From the NCBI GenBank assembly GCA_017550025.1, contig JAFYLU010000073.1, positions 1 to 64,000 of the forward strand: a DNA stretch of 64,000 nucleotides, in the 5' to 3' direction. Each line of letters starts with the position of its first letter. The first letter of the stretch is position 1. The notes under the pieces are model-generated. The model was not told where the DNA came from, did not search any database, and worked only from the letters and a program-made list of their open reading frames with translations. The position numbers were made by a program, and so were the translations under genes. Below are positions 50,545 through 60,120 of the stretch, in pieces. This DNA comes from Bacteroidales bacterium. GTDB lineage: Bacteria > Bacteroidota > Bacteroidia > Bacteroidales > UBA932.

Positions 50545-52257
50545 TCAGAGACTCTGTCCTGATATGAACTCACGCAAAATCGAAGTAGGCGGAATGGCCG
50601 CGATCTCTGCAGGAGAGAGTTCCACTATATAATCCAGGAACTTCAGCATCCTTGTGGCTTCGGCATAGGCCGGAGAACGCGGTGATATGCGACGCAGAAG
50701 CGGTTCCGCATAATACTTAAGGACAGGGAGTTCGAATATATGGGCTGAATTGAAGACCGCATCAGCATTCTCCTGGAACGGGAATATGTTGCGGTTTTCT
50801 CCTCGACGCACGCTCTGCCATCTCGATATGGTATCCTCCGGCACAATGCCGCGCGTACGGTTGTCTCGTATCATTCGGCGGAGCATACGGTTGTCCGATG
50901 TCGAAATGTTGTTGTTTTCGTCGATCGAGAGCGATGTAAGAGCCGATGCATATACACGGAACACCTTCGAGCTGTCCACATCCGGTATCATTGCAGGGTT
51001 CAGCGCATGTATTCCCTCCATTATAAGGATATCCTTCTCATGCAGCTGCATAAAGTTACCCTCGAAGAACTTGCGTCCTTCCTTGAAATCAAATCGGGGA
51101 ATCTCGACTTCCTTACCCGCAAGCAGTTCGTTCAGCTGCTGTCCGAGAAGCTTAAGGTCCATTGCTCCGAGACATTCGAAATCATATTCGCCGTTCTCAT
51201 CCTTCGGGGTCATCTCCCTGTCTACGAAATAGTTGTCAAGTTCGATCACCTTCGGATTCAGGCCGAGGATCCTGCACTGCAGGGCCAGACGCTTTGAAGT
51301 GGATGTCTTTCCGCTGCTTGAAGGGCCTGCGATAAAGACAATCTTCACACTTCCTCTGCGTGCGTATATCTGATCCGCGATTTCCGCATATTTCCTTTCA
51401 TGCAGGGCTTCAGAAAGATTTATAAGGTCCACTACATCTCCGGAAATCACCATCGAATTGAGCTTGCCGACTCCTCTTACACCCATTACAGAACACCAGT
51501 CCGAATGCTCCTTCAGGGCCGTTGCGAGCTTTGACTGCCTCTTCATAGGAAGAACCTTGCTGAAATCACCCTCAAGAGGATACTGAAGACAGAATCCGTC
51601 ATTGAAGCCCATTATGTTGAAAGTCTTCAGGACTCCTGTCGACGAAGCAAGAGGGCCATAGAATGTATCAGCCTGGCCATCAAGATAATACACATTATAA
51701 TGATAACGTCCCAAAGTCTTGAGGAGGCTGACTTTTTCCGTCTGTCCGTTTGCCATGAAAAGCTTTTCACATTCTTCAAGGCTCATCATCTTCTTGCCGA
51801 AAGGAAGATCTGCTGCCACCATGTCCCTCATACCCTGCTCGATTATCCCGAGCTCCTCATCAGTCAGATACAGCACATGAGGGCGTCCGTCATCCAGATT
51901 CTTCTTCTCCCGCAGCTCACAGTAAAGACCGCTCGGAAGAGAATAGTCTATAGCAAGAATCTTGTCAGGATACATTCTCCGCACCACATTCTGAAGAACG
52001 AAGCATAGCGAACGGATATATGTCCTCCGGCCGTCAGGATGGTCATATCCGACAAACATAACGTTGTGAGGATTTATGACCTTGTAATCCAAAGACTTGA
52101 GCTTGTTATCCACAAGAGCTGCCATGACCGGAGTTTCAGTTCCGGACTTGTCCTTTACTGCCGGACACAACCTTTCGGAGATTTCCTTCAGGGTCGTCCC
52201 AATCGCCACCATGTCATATGTGCGGGTGTTACCGCAATATATCCTTATGTCTTCCAT
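50545..52257 (-). CDS. Nucleoside kinase with N-terminal ThrRS-like module (570 aa)
   Basis: Uridine-kinase-type domain joined to a tRNA-synthetase-like N-half. Residues 1-70 look like a TGS domain (IGTTLKEISERLCP). About 70-260 resemble the second additional domain of threonyl-tRNA synthetase (NPHNVMFVGYDHPDGRRTYIRSLCFVL, CEKLFMAN). The P-loop FIAGPSSSGKTSTSKRLA lies near 310, with the uridine-kinase Asp-Tyr (ELDNYFVDREMTP) and MEGIHALNP. This architecture is known as a conserved 'nucleoside kinase' family; its substrate is not firmly established. It follows uvrA by 16 bp, so the two are co-transcribed. Confidence 0.85.
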   Translation of the reverse strand: MEDIRIYCGNTRTYDMVAIGTTLKEISERLCPAVKDKSGTETPVMAALVDNKLKSLDYKVINPHNVMFVGYDHPDGRRTYIRSLCFVLQNVVRRMYPDKILAIDYSLPSGLYCELREKKNLDDGRPHVLYLTDEELGIIEQGMRDMVAADLPFGKKMMSLEECEKLFMANGQTEKVSLLKTLGRYHYNVYYLDGQADTFYGPLASSTGVLKTFNIMGFNDGFCLQYPLEGDFSKVLPMKRQSKLATALKEHSDWCSVMGVRGVGKLNSMVISGDVVDLINLSEALHERKYAEIADQIYARRGSVKIVFIAGPSSSGKTSTSKRLALQCRILGLNPKVIELDNYFVDREMTPKDENGEYDFECLGAMDLKLLGQQLNELLAGKEVEIPRFDFKEGRKFFEGNFMQLHEKDILIMEGIHALNPAMIPDVDSSKVFRVYASALTSLSIDENNNISTSDNRMLRRMIRDNRTRGIVPEDTISRWQSVRRGENRNIFPFQENADAVFNSAHIFELPVLKYYAEPLLRRISPRSPAYAEATRMLKFLDYIVELSPAEIAAIPPTSILREFISGQSL

Positions 52258-52273
52258 ATGTTTAAGGATTGAT

Positions 52274-55036
52274 TTATTCTGTAAAAAGGATTTCCTTGAG
52301 GAAAGGTCCTGTTACGGATTCCGGATTCTGGGCCAACTGCTCCGGTGTACCCTCGGCAACAATCCGTCCTCCTTTCTTTCCTCCTTCCGGTCCCATGTCA
52401 AAGATATAGTCCACGGACTTGAGCACGTCAAGGTTATGTTCGATGACTATGACCGTATTTCCCTGCTCCACCAGTTGCTGAAGCACCTCCATGAGGACCT
52501 TGATGTCTTCGAAATGAAGTCCAGTCGTCGGCTCGTCAAGAATGTATAAAGTGTTTCCGGTACCCTTGCGGGCAAGTTCGGCAGCGAGCTTCATACGCTG
52601 GCTCTCGCCTCCTGAAAGAGTCACCGCAGACTGTCCCAGGCGCACATATCCAAGTCCCACATCCACCATAGCCTTCAGCTTCTGTGCTATGGACGGTATG
52701 TTTTCAAAGAATTCATATGCCTCGCTTATAGGCATTTCCAGAACATCATTGATATTCTTTCCCTTATATCGGACTGCCAGAGTATCGTTCTTGTATCTTC
52801 TTCCACGGCATTCGTTGCATACGACATTCACGGAAGGAAGGAAATTCATCTCGATGACCTTTATTCCTGCTCCCTTGCACTCCTCGCATCGTCCTCCGGC
52901 CACATTGAACGAGAAGCGGCCGGCCTTGAATCCCCTCACCTTTGCGTCAGGGGTAGCCTCGAAAAGATTCCTGATGTCGTTGAATACACCGGTAAATGTG
53001 GCCGGATTGCTTCGCGGAGTACGGCCGATAGGGCTCTGGTCTATCTCGATGAGCTTGTCTATATTATCTGCTCCTGTGATTTCCGTATAAGGCAGAGGCT
53101 GCAGCTTTGCGTTGTAGAAGCGGTTCTTCAGGACAGGCATGAGCGTCTCATTGATCAGAGATGACTTTCCGCTGCCGCTGACACCGCTTATGCCGACAAG
53201 CATTCCCAGAGGGAAGTCGACGTCGACATTCTTGAGATTGTTTCCCGACGCTCCGCGTATTCCAAGAGTAAGCCCGTTTCCGGACCTGCGCTGCTTCGGC
53301 ACTTCGATCGACCTTGCACCGGAAAGATAGTCGAGAGTAACCGACGAACCTTCCGAAATCCTGTCCACAGGGCCGTTAAAGCATATCCTTCCGCCTTCCG
53401 CACCTGCTCCGGGGCCCACATCCACAAGCCAGTCCGCCGCAAGCATGGTCTCCGCATCATGCTCAACAACCATTACTGAATTGCCCTCGTCACGAAGTTT
53501 CTTAAGCGAAGCTATGAGTTTGCGGTTATCTCTCTGATGCAGACCAATGGAAGGTTCATCCAGAATATAAAGAACATTGACAAGCTTCGATCCTATCTGG
53601 GTCGCGAGTCTGATTCTCTGGCTTTCTCCGCCGGACAGCGAAGCCGTTGCACGGTCAAGAGACAGATAGTCCAGTCCCACATCCAGAAGGAAAGATACCC
53701 TGTCCTTCAGCTCCTTCAATATGTCCCGGGCTATTATGCTTTCCCTCTTTCCGAAGCTCTCGTCAAGAGAATGAAGCCATTCGTGCAGCTGGGATATCTC
53801 CATCGCCGCCACTTCGGAAATGGTCTTCCCGTCTATCTTGAAATATGTGGTATCCTTGTTAAGCCTGGACCCGTTGCAGACAGGACAGACTACCTTTTCA
53901 TGTATGTCTCCTACTATTCCCGGGAACGAGACCATTTCGGAAGACGTGCCCTCACCCACCCTGAAAAGTTCATCCGAACCGAAGACGATAAGAGATACCA
54001 CTTCATCCGGAAGGTCTTCTATAGGGTCATACAGGGAAAAACTGTACTTCCTTGCTATCGAACGTATTATATCGAACTTCTTCGTTTCTCTGATCTTACC
54101 CAAAGGTATGATGCCTCCGTCAGCTATGGAAACGGCCCTGTTCGGGATGATTGTATCCATATTGACATCCACTATTATCCCCAGGCCCTTGCAGTGAGGA
54201 CAATATCCCTGCGGAGAATTGAATGAAAAGGAATGCGGAGCAGGCTCGGCAAGCGACAGTCCTGTATCCGGACACACCAGATGCTTTGAGAAATGACTGA
54301 CCTCCTCCGTCTCCATATCCATCACGGCAAGCGATCCCTTTCCGAAGTTCAAGGCAGACACGACCGACGACCGGATGCGTTTCTCATCCTTCTGGGAAGG
54401 CTTCAGACGGTCGATGACCAGTTCGATAAAATGGGCCTTGTAACGGTCCAGGGCAGTGATTTCATTCAGTTCATGGAGCTGCCCGTCGATCCGGACCTGC
54501 GTATATCCCCTCTTGCGCATCTGCTCAAGCAGTTCCTTGTAATGTCCCTTGCGTCCCCTTACCACCGGAGCAAGGAGGTAGCATTTGCGATCCCTGTAAT
54601 TCTCCATGATGAGCGAGACTATCTGCTCATCGGTATATCTGACCATTGGCTTTCCCGTATGAGGAGAATAGGCAGTGGACGCCCTCGCATACAGGAGTCG
54701 GAGAAAATCGTAGATTTCAGTGATGGTGCCCACAGTGGACCTCGGATTGTTTCCCGTAGTCTTCTGCTCTATGGCTATTATAGGGCTCAAGCCAGTTATG
54801 GACTCTACCTCCGGCTTTTCAAGAATGCCCATGAAGTGCTTGGCATAGGTGGAAAGGGTATCCATATACCGTCTCTGTCCTTCGGCATAAATGGTGTCGA
54901 AGGCAAGAGAGGACTTACCGCTGCCGCTCAAGCCTGTGATAACCACAAACCGGCCTCTTGGTATCGCCAGGGAAGCTCCCTTGAGGTTATGGGCCTTTGC
55001 CCCTTGTATCTCTATGTATTCACCTTGTTTCTCCAT
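52274..55036 (-). CDS. uvrA: Excinuclease ABC subunit A
   Basis: DNA-damage sensor of nucleotide excision repair. Two ABC units with Walker A loops GLSGSGKSS (near 33) and GVSGSGKSS (near 625), signatures LSGGESQRIRLA and LSGGESQRMKLA, and the UvrB-binding segment IAIEQKTTGNNPRSTVGT. The C-terminal zinc module is intact (CEECKGAG, CNECRGRR). In the first zinc module the first pair reads CPDTG instead of CPxCG, so one Cys is missing; I recall CPxTG-type forms in other Bacteroidetes UvrA proteins. Length 920 is normal. A -7 box lies at 55067-55074. Confidence 0.96.
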   Translation of the reverse strand: MEKQGEYIEIQGAKAHNLKGASLAIPRGRFVVITGLSGSGKSSLAFDTIYAEGQRRYMDTLSTYAKHFMGILEKPEVESITGLSPIIAIEQKTTGNNPRSTVGTITEIYDFLRLLYARASTAYSPHTGKPMVRYTDEQIVSLIMENYRDRKCYLLAPVVRGRKGHYKELLEQMRKRGYTQVRIDGQLHELNEITALDRYKAHFIELVIDRLKPSQKDEKRIRSSVVSALNFGKGSLAVMDMETEEVSHFSKHLVCPDTGLSLAEPAPHSFSFNSPQGYCPHCKGLGIIVDVNMDTIIPNRAVSIADGGIIPLGKIRETKKFDIIRSIARKYSFSLYDPIEDLPDEVVSLIVFGSDELFRVGEGTSSEMVSFPGIVGDIHEKVVCPVCNGSRLNKDTTYFKIDGKTISEVAAMEISQLHEWLHSLDESFGKRESIIARDILKELKDRVSFLLDVGLDYLSLDRATASLSGGESQRIRLATQIGSKLVNVLYILDEPSIGLHQRDNRKLIASLKKLRDEGNSVMVVEHDAETMLAADWLVDVGPGAGAEGGRICFNGPVDRISEGSSVTLDYLSGARSIEVPKQRRSGNGLTLGIRGASGNNLKNVDVDFPLGMLVGISGVSGSGKSSLINETLMPVLKNRFYNAKLQPLPYTEITGADNIDKLIEIDQSPIGRTPRSNPATFTGVFNDIRNLFEATPDAKVRGFKAGRFSFNVAGGRCEECKGAGIKVIEMNFLPSVNVVCNECRGRRYKNDTLAVRYKGKNINDVLEMPISEAYEFFENIPSIAQKLKAMVDVGLGYVRLGQSAVTLSGGESQRMKLAAELARKGTGNTLYILDEPTTGLHFEDIKVLMEVLQQLVEQGNTVIVIEHNLDVLKSVDYIFDMGPEGGKKGGRIVAEGTPEQLAQNPESVTGPFLKEILFTE

Positions 55037-55066
55037 AAACCAGCCGCCTGCAATGGAGCAAGCTTA

Positions 55067-55074
55067 CAAATATA
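55067..55074 (-). promoter_or_regulatory. Probable -7 box of uvrA
   Basis: Leftward TATATTTG fits TAnnTTTG; start near 55060, leader about 24 nt. It sits just past the stop of the CoA-transferase gene. No -33 at the standard distance. Confidence 0.5.
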
Positions 55075-55093
55075 AGAATTTTTGAGCAAAACT

Positions 55094-56392
55094 CTATCTG
55101 ATGCGGAGATATGAATGGCCGAACCTCTCCGCAGCCGCGCGGTCAAGTTCCTCACGTACCGAAGGGTGAGCAATCTCTATCAGCGCTCGTGCTCGCTCTG
55201 CAAGACTCTTGCCACGAAGATGAGCAACGCCATACTCGGTAACGATATTCTGGATCATATGTCTTGTCGTCACAACGCCTGCGCCTTCCGTCAGGACAGG
55301 CTTTATCTTGGAGACTCCCTTTTCCGTCATCGAAGGTATGGCTATGAAAGTCTTTCCGCCTTCGGACAGAGAACCTCCGTACATGAAGTCATGCTGCCCG
55401 CCCACTCCGGAGATAATGCGCGTTCCCACAGAATCCGCACATACCTGGCCGGTCAGATCGACCTCAACCGCCGAATTTATCGCCATGACCTTCGGATTCT
55501 GCGCTATCCTGAACGGATCGTTGGTCCAGGCCACGTCCTTCAGGATAAGATCCTCACGATAATTCATATAATCATACAGACGGCGGGAGCCAAGTGCAAG
55601 CGAAGCCACCGAAATACCGGGACAGACCTTCTTGCATGAATTGTCTATGACACCGCTTTCAAGCAGAGGCAGCACTCCGTCTGTCATGGCCTCCGTATGA
55701 AGCCCGAGATGCTGATGATCCTTGAGAGCCGATAGGACAGCATTAGGTATTCCGCCTACTCCTATCTGAAGAGTGGCCCCGTCAGGAATCATTTCAGCGA
55801 TGTGACGGCCGATGGCGATATCGATTTCAGAAGGCACTGCAGTCGGAACCTCAACCAAAGGATCGTCCACTTCCACGGCTGCATCTATCCTCGAGACATG
55901 TATCAGGGCATCACCATAGGAGAACGGCATGGACTTGTTCACCTGTACGATTATCTTATTCGCACACTCGGTCGCAGAAACCGCCAGGTCGGCAGAGACG
56001 CCGAAAGAACAGTAGCCCTCGTCATTCGGTGGGGACACATTCAGGAACACCACATCGAGAGGAAGGGTCCCGTCACGGAAAAGACCAGGTATCTCCCCAA
56101 GGAATGCCGGAATGGTAGAACCGTATCCTGCTGCAAGCCATTTACGGATGTTATTGGCCACAAAAAGACTCTTCACATGAAAAGAGTCCTTATACTCCGG
56201 CCTGCAATATGGAGCTTCACACCTTCCCACGGCAAAGGCGGCATAAATAGTGACATCACGAAGTTCGTGACCTCTGTCCGCCAAAGCCTGCGAAAGGACT
56301 TCCGGTATGGATGTACTGCCCTGGATATATACACTTTCGCCAGAAGCTACAAGTTTTACGGCATCCGCCGCTGACATATATTTCATAAGCAT
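55094..56392 (-). CDS. Acetyl-CoA hydrolase/transferase family CoA-transferase (432 aa)
   Basis: Moves CoA between acyl-CoA and a carboxylate, as in 4-hydroxybutyrate or butyrate CoA-transferase. Glycine loop QIGVGGIPNAVL (near 207), the catalytic Glu in LHTEAMTDGVLP (near 229), and SVGTRIISGVGGQHDFMYGG are family hallmarks. I start at 56392, where ATG overlaps the stop of the upstream aminotransferase by one base (TGATG); the frame extends 46 codons further upstream inside that gene, but there it has no family resemblance. Length then fits the usual 430. Coupling with an aminotransferase hints at amino-acid fermentation. Confidence 0.9.
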   Translation of the reverse strand: MLMKYMSAADAVKLVASGESVYIQGSTSIPEVLSQALADRGHELRDVTIYAAFAVGRCEAPYCRPEYKDSFHVKSLFVANNIRKWLAAGYGSTIPAFLGEIPGLFRDGTLPLDVVFLNVSPPNDEGYCSFGVSADLAVSATECANKIIVQVNKSMPFSYGDALIHVSRIDAAVEVDDPLVEVPTAVPSEIDIAIGRHIAEMIPDGATLQIGVGGIPNAVLSALKDHQHLGLHTEAMTDGVLPLLESGVIDNSCKKVCPGISVASLALGSRRLYDYMNYREDLILKDVAWTNDPFRIAQNPKVMAINSAVEVDLTGQVCADSVGTRIISGVGGQHDFMYGGSLSEGGKTFIAIPSMTEKGVSKIKPVLTEGAGVVTTRHMIQNIVTEYGVAHLRGKSLAERARALIEIAHPSVREELDRAAAERFGHSYLRIR

Positions 56393-57726
56393 CAATGATT
56401 TGCCGCAAACATCCGCAGCCTTTCTGACAGCATGTCGAACTGCTCCGGCCTGTTGAGCTGGGAAACACATATACGGACACCGTTCTGCGCACTTCCAGTC
56501 AGAGAAAGAGCTATAGAACAGATACCGCACAACATAAGCTCCTGCATCAGATACGCACCTGTCATTTCCTTCGGATTACCGTCAGCCGACTTCTCCATAT
56601 AACCTACCGTATAGAAGAATCCGTCACTCACATCTTCCGAGCCGTCCTTGCTGTAAACGATATGGAAGCCGTTGTCAAGGAACATCTTCTTGGTCAGGGA
56701 CGCACGACGACCATACTCGGCCGTATCCGCGACAAAGTCCAGGGAGCCGTCGGAAGCCGCCTTGAACATGGCCGCAAGAGCATACTGGGCGGAGTGGCTG
56801 GTACCGGAAGAAACGGCATACAATATTCCCAAGACCAGGGCTTCTCCCAGACGCGCAATCCTGTAGCGTTGACGGAGAGCATCATACTCACGCATGTACA
56901 GCTTGTCAGAAACCGCAACCATCGCAATTCTCTGGCCTGCATAGCTGAACATCTTGGAAGCAGACATGAGAATGATGTAATTATCGGTATATTTTGCGAC
57001 TGTGGGCTGGAAAGGAGGTTCGAAAGGCCTGCCCAAAGGCTTTCTGAAATCCATGCACATATAGGCGAGATCCTCTATGACTATAGCATCATGACGGGTC
57101 GCCGCCTCACCAATGGTACGGAGTTCATCTTCCGTAAGATTGAACCATGCAGGATTATTAGGACTTGAATAGATGATTGCGGCAATCCTTCCTGTCGACA
57201 GGAACTCCTCAAGCTTGCCGGCAAGCTTTTCCCCTCTGTAATCATAGATGTCGAACGACTGGCTGCGTATCCCAAGTATCCTTGCCTGACTTCTCTGCAC
57301 TGGGAAACCCGGATCGATGAACAGGATGGTATCTTTTGAGGGATTAAGCTGCGAACACAAGAGGAATGAGCTGAAGCTTCCCTGCATCGAGCCGACCGTA
57401 GGAATGCATCCTTCCGGGGAAAGATCTATGTCAAGATAGGCCTTGAGAAAACGGGAAGCCTGTGTCTTCAGTTCAGGAGTTCCCTTCATATCAGGGTACA
57501 CCGATGCAATGCCAGCCTTCAGGGCTGCACATTCCGCCTCAACACCCACACTTGCAGGCGGAAGTCCCGGGATACCCATCTCAAGATGTAGAAATTCTAC
57601 ACCCGTCGCCTTTTCAAGAGCCCTGGCGATTGCTCCTGACTGACGGATAGTGGCATCTGAAATTTCCGGAATGTCCATCTGTTCCAGGACAGAGCAGAGG
57701 ACATCAGGATTTATAGGTTGTCTCAT
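56392..57726 (-). CDS. Class I/II PLP-dependent aminotransferase (444 aa)
   Basis: Fold-type I aminotransferase. FLHLEMGIPGLPP and YPDMKGTPELKTQASRFLKAYLDID open the domain; YSSPNNPAWFNLTEDEL holds the Asn that contacts PLP. VIEDLAYMCMDF holds the PLP Asp, and ILMSASKMFSYAGQRIAMV holds the Schiff-base Lys (near 255) and the phosphate-binding Arg. Substrate not evident. It lies 26 bp after the fimbrillin-like lipoprotein gene and one base overlaps the CoA-transferase start, so these last two certainly share translation control. Confidence 0.9.
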   Translation of the reverse strand: MRQPINPDVLCSVLEQMDIPEISDATIRQSGAIARALEKATGVEFLHLEMGIPGLPPASVGVEAECAALKAGIASVYPDMKGTPELKTQASRFLKAYLDIDLSPEGCIPTVGSMQGSFSSFLLCSQLNPSKDTILFIDPGFPVQRSQARILGIRSQSFDIYDYRGEKLAGKLEEFLSTGRIAAIIYSSPNNPAWFNLTEDELRTIGEAATRHDAIVIEDLAYMCMDFRKPLGRPFEPPFQPTVAKYTDNYIILMSASKMFSYAGQRIAMVAVSDKLYMREYDALRQRYRIARLGEALVLGILYAVSSGTSHSAQYALAAMFKAASDGSLDFVADTAEYGRRASLTKKMFLDNGFHIVYSKDGSEDVSDGFFYTVGYMEKSADGNPKEMTGAYLMQELMLCGICSIALSLTGSAQNGVRICVSQLNRPEQFDMLSERLRMFAANH

Positions 57727-57752
57727 ATATATGTGTAAGGGGAGAATTCACT

Positions 57753-59975
57753 CTAATTCTGTGGTACCGTCTCCGAGTAAGTCTCATAGAAATTACCCTC
57801 CGCATCACACCATGTCACGTAGACAGAATTCTCCTTATCACCATAGATAAGGGTTTCCATCTGACCCGGCACCACCTTTACGCCCATATTGTAGACTCTT
57901 ATCGCAAGATCTTCTGGCGTCTCACAGTCAGCAATACTATTAGGATGAGCACATACTGTATACGCTGTCATGCCTTCTGCCGGCTGCACAGACCATTTCA
58001 CGATATAGAATCCGGATTCTTCCATACATGTACCAAATGATATGACTGGCTGCGACTCCTGCCACAGAGAGCTTTGCGAACCGGTCTTGTACACAAAGTT
58101 ACCAAGATCCATGGTCGGCACAAACTCCAGAAGCGCCGCTCTTGAAAGGAGACCTTCAGCAGTCACAACCATAACGACTGCGACATACTCTTCCGACATC
58201 TCCACATCCTCAAACTTTATACAGCCATCCACAAGAGGAGTCTCCAGAGTGTTTTCAAGAAGATAGCTGCCAGGATTTGATGCCATATAGCTTTCAGCTG
58301 ACTCACGGGTACCGCCAAACATTCTGTTCCATGTAGAAGAAGACTTCTTGCCTACAAAATAACGGCAATATGCCTCTTCCGGCAATGTTCCCACATTTAC
58401 ATATGCAGTCTTTCCCTCATACGACACAGAAAGATTCACCTGAATAGAATCATCAAACAGAGGAACAGCTGTAGACACAGACTGACGCATAAGCGAGCCA
58501 TACTTTCCTTCGCTGCCAATTGCTACAGCAACAAGGTTCAGAGCCGTACCCGGCTGCAAGCCCGTACGAGATACGACAGCTGTCTCACCCGAAACAGGTG
58601 AAGCCTTGTCAAAAAGGTATCCGATCAATGCGGCATCATCCGCATACTTCGCAATTTCAGCATCAGTAAGCAAGGCACTGTAAATGACTGATGCACCAGG
58701 AGCTGAAAGTTCTGCCTCAAGCGAATTCAATTCAGCACGCACTTCATTGCATGCAACTTCGACATTTCCTCCACCACTGACTCCAGGCACTGTAAACTCC
58801 CTGTATACGATATCCTCCTGGGCTACAGACTTCTGACCCGCCTTATACGGAGCCACCCATACGACATATGTCTGTCCTGCAGAAACAGGAACTGGAGTCA
58901 CATTAGGAAAACCTGTCAGAGGACCCTCATACTCAAACACATCCGAAATACGAGGAACAGTCTTCCAGTTTGCATCACGCTGAACCTTTGAGAGGGTAAA
59001 GGCACTCGCAAGAGCATATCCGCCGCTATATTCCACGGCGTCTTCCACTTTCACATGAATCAATATTTCATTAAAGGTAACAGACACAGCCTCGATCTGC
59101 ACGCCACCTGTCGGCTCAAACAAAATTTCAGGCATACAAAGGACAGTGGACCTTTTCACTTCTGCCCTCGCGGAAGTGTTGAGCGTCATATGGGCTCCTG
59201 TCTGACTCTCGACCACAACATTGAAACCGTTCTCGAAAACTGTAGGAGGCAGAGGAATAAGAAAGGCCGTTGGCGCATCAGGCTGAAGCTGAACGCCGAA
59301 TCCGCAATCGATCTTGACCGATTTGCCAGCACTCTCCGACATCGACACGACAGGGACCGGATTACTGAAACTTACAGATACCGCTCCATTTCCGGACAAA
59401 GGCTCGCCGGCATTACCCTGCACTGTCAGTGACTTTACGGCATCTTCACCTTTAAGGAGAAGCTTGAGTACACCGCTGACATTCCTGAATGAGAAATCTT
59501 CAGATACTGGTTCGGTGATTGCAACCATAGGGAAAAGACCTTCCGGAAAAGTTCCCTCGACATAGTCCATTTCCGAAGGAAACTCAAAGCTTGTAATCTC
59601 ATAACCGTCATCACCAAGCTTCGAACAATACATACCGGATGAATACGGATAGAACGCGACATCAGCACCGATTTTCACACCCTTGGATTTGTTCTCTACA
59701 CATTTGAACACTCCGGAAGTCGTACCGACAGATTCAGGCATGATTGCATACGGGCTTCCTGCCATGCTGTTCTTGAATACGTTTATAGTATCATATTCAG
59801 ACCACAGGACGCTATTGCCGGCACCAAGGCTTGTCTTTGTAACAGCATCTTCATCTTCAATTACAGCACGGATCACAGGCATTTCCTCAACTGAAAGTTT
59901 CTGGTATTCCGGCTCACTATTGCAGCCCAAAGCAAGCGAAATGCATGCTGCAAAGAAAAGAAGATGTGTCCTCAT
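57753..59975 (-). CDS. Fimbrillin-like multidomain lipoprotein, paralogue of 16964-18811 (740 aa)
   Basis: Lipobox ALGC (Cys18). The fimbrillin-type N-domain starts at T-K-T (46-48): TKTSLGAGNSVLWSEYDTINVF, then ADVAFYPYSSG and FSFRNVSGVLKLLLKG. After about 290 come four beta-sandwich repeats with AGQTYVVWVAPYKAG and GTALNLVAVAIGSEGKYGS, which align with GTEYTLIAIAVSSNGKYGP of the other copy. It is one repeat longer than that paralogue and lacks the short peptide gene upstream. A weak promoter (CTTG, 20 bp, TAACTTTA at 60008-60001) precedes it. Likely surface-exposed; role unknown. Confidence 0.75.
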   Translation of the reverse strand: MRTHLLFFAACISLALGCNSEPEYQKLSVEEMPVIRAVIEDEDAVTKTSLGAGNSVLWSEYDTINVFKNSMAGSPYAIMPESVGTTSGVFKCVENKSKGVKIGADVAFYPYSSGMYCSKLGDDGYEITSFEFPSEMDYVEGTFPEGLFPMVAITEPVSEDFSFRNVSGVLKLLLKGEDAVKSLTVQGNAGEPLSGNGAVSVSFSNPVPVVSMSESAGKSVKIDCGFGVQLQPDAPTAFLIPLPPTVFENGFNVVVESQTGAHMTLNTSARAEVKRSTVLCMPEILFEPTGGVQIEAVSVTFNEILIHVKVEDAVEYSGGYALASAFTLSKVQRDANWKTVPRISDVFEYEGPLTGFPNVTPVPVSAGQTYVVWVAPYKAGQKSVAQEDIVYREFTVPGVSGGGNVEVACNEVRAELNSLEAELSAPGASVIYSALLTDAEIAKYADDAALIGYLFDKASPVSGETAVVSRTGLQPGTALNLVAVAIGSEGKYGSLMRQSVSTAVPLFDDSIQVNLSVSYEGKTAYVNVGTLPEEAYCRYFVGKKSSSTWNRMFGGTRESAESYMASNPGSYLLENTLETPLVDGCIKFEDVEMSEEYVAVVMVVTAEGLLSRAALLEFVPTMDLGNFVYKTGSQSSLWQESQPVISFGTCMEESGFYIVKWSVQPAEGMTAYTVCAHPNSIADCETPEDLAIRVYNMGVKVVPGQMETLIYGDKENSVYVTWCDAEGNFYETYSETVPQN

Positions 59976-60031
59976 AGCCTAAATTTTAGAATAAACATGG
60001 TAAAGTTATTAAAACTTTTTTCAAAAAACAA

Positions 60032-60069
60032 GTCAGGCCGGGAGCATCATTGCGTGTTCCCAGCCTGAC
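60032..60069 (-). terminator. Terminator of the susA-susB operon
   Basis: Leftward GTCAGGCTGGGA (60069-60058) pairs with TCCCGGCCTGAC (60043-60032), with one mismatch, then TTGTTTTTTG. It lies about 50 bp after the susB stop. Confidence 0.8.
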
Positions 60070-60093
60070 CTATGAACTGAATCGTTTTATTTT

Positions 60094-60118
60094 CCGTCAC
60101 CCTGCTTATGCAGGAATG
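60094..60118. repeat. Palindrome possibly related to the REP-like family
   Basis: Leftward CATTCCTGC, ATAA, GCAGGGTGACGG: the outer ATTCC and TGACGG match the 29863 element, but the stem differs. It lies directly behind the susB stop codon. Relation to the other two copies is tentative. Confidence 0.4.
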
Positions 60119-60120
60119 GA

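Noticed and set aside
52274..55036. UvrA damaged in its first zinc module (CPDTG)
   Set aside because: The rest of the protein is intact and similar CPxTG-type modules are, to my knowledge, normal in Bacteroidetes.
56393..56530. A 46-codon longer N-terminus for the CoA-transferase
   Set aside because: It lies inside the aminotransferase gene, is Cys-rich with no family match, and the TGATG overlap gives a normal start.
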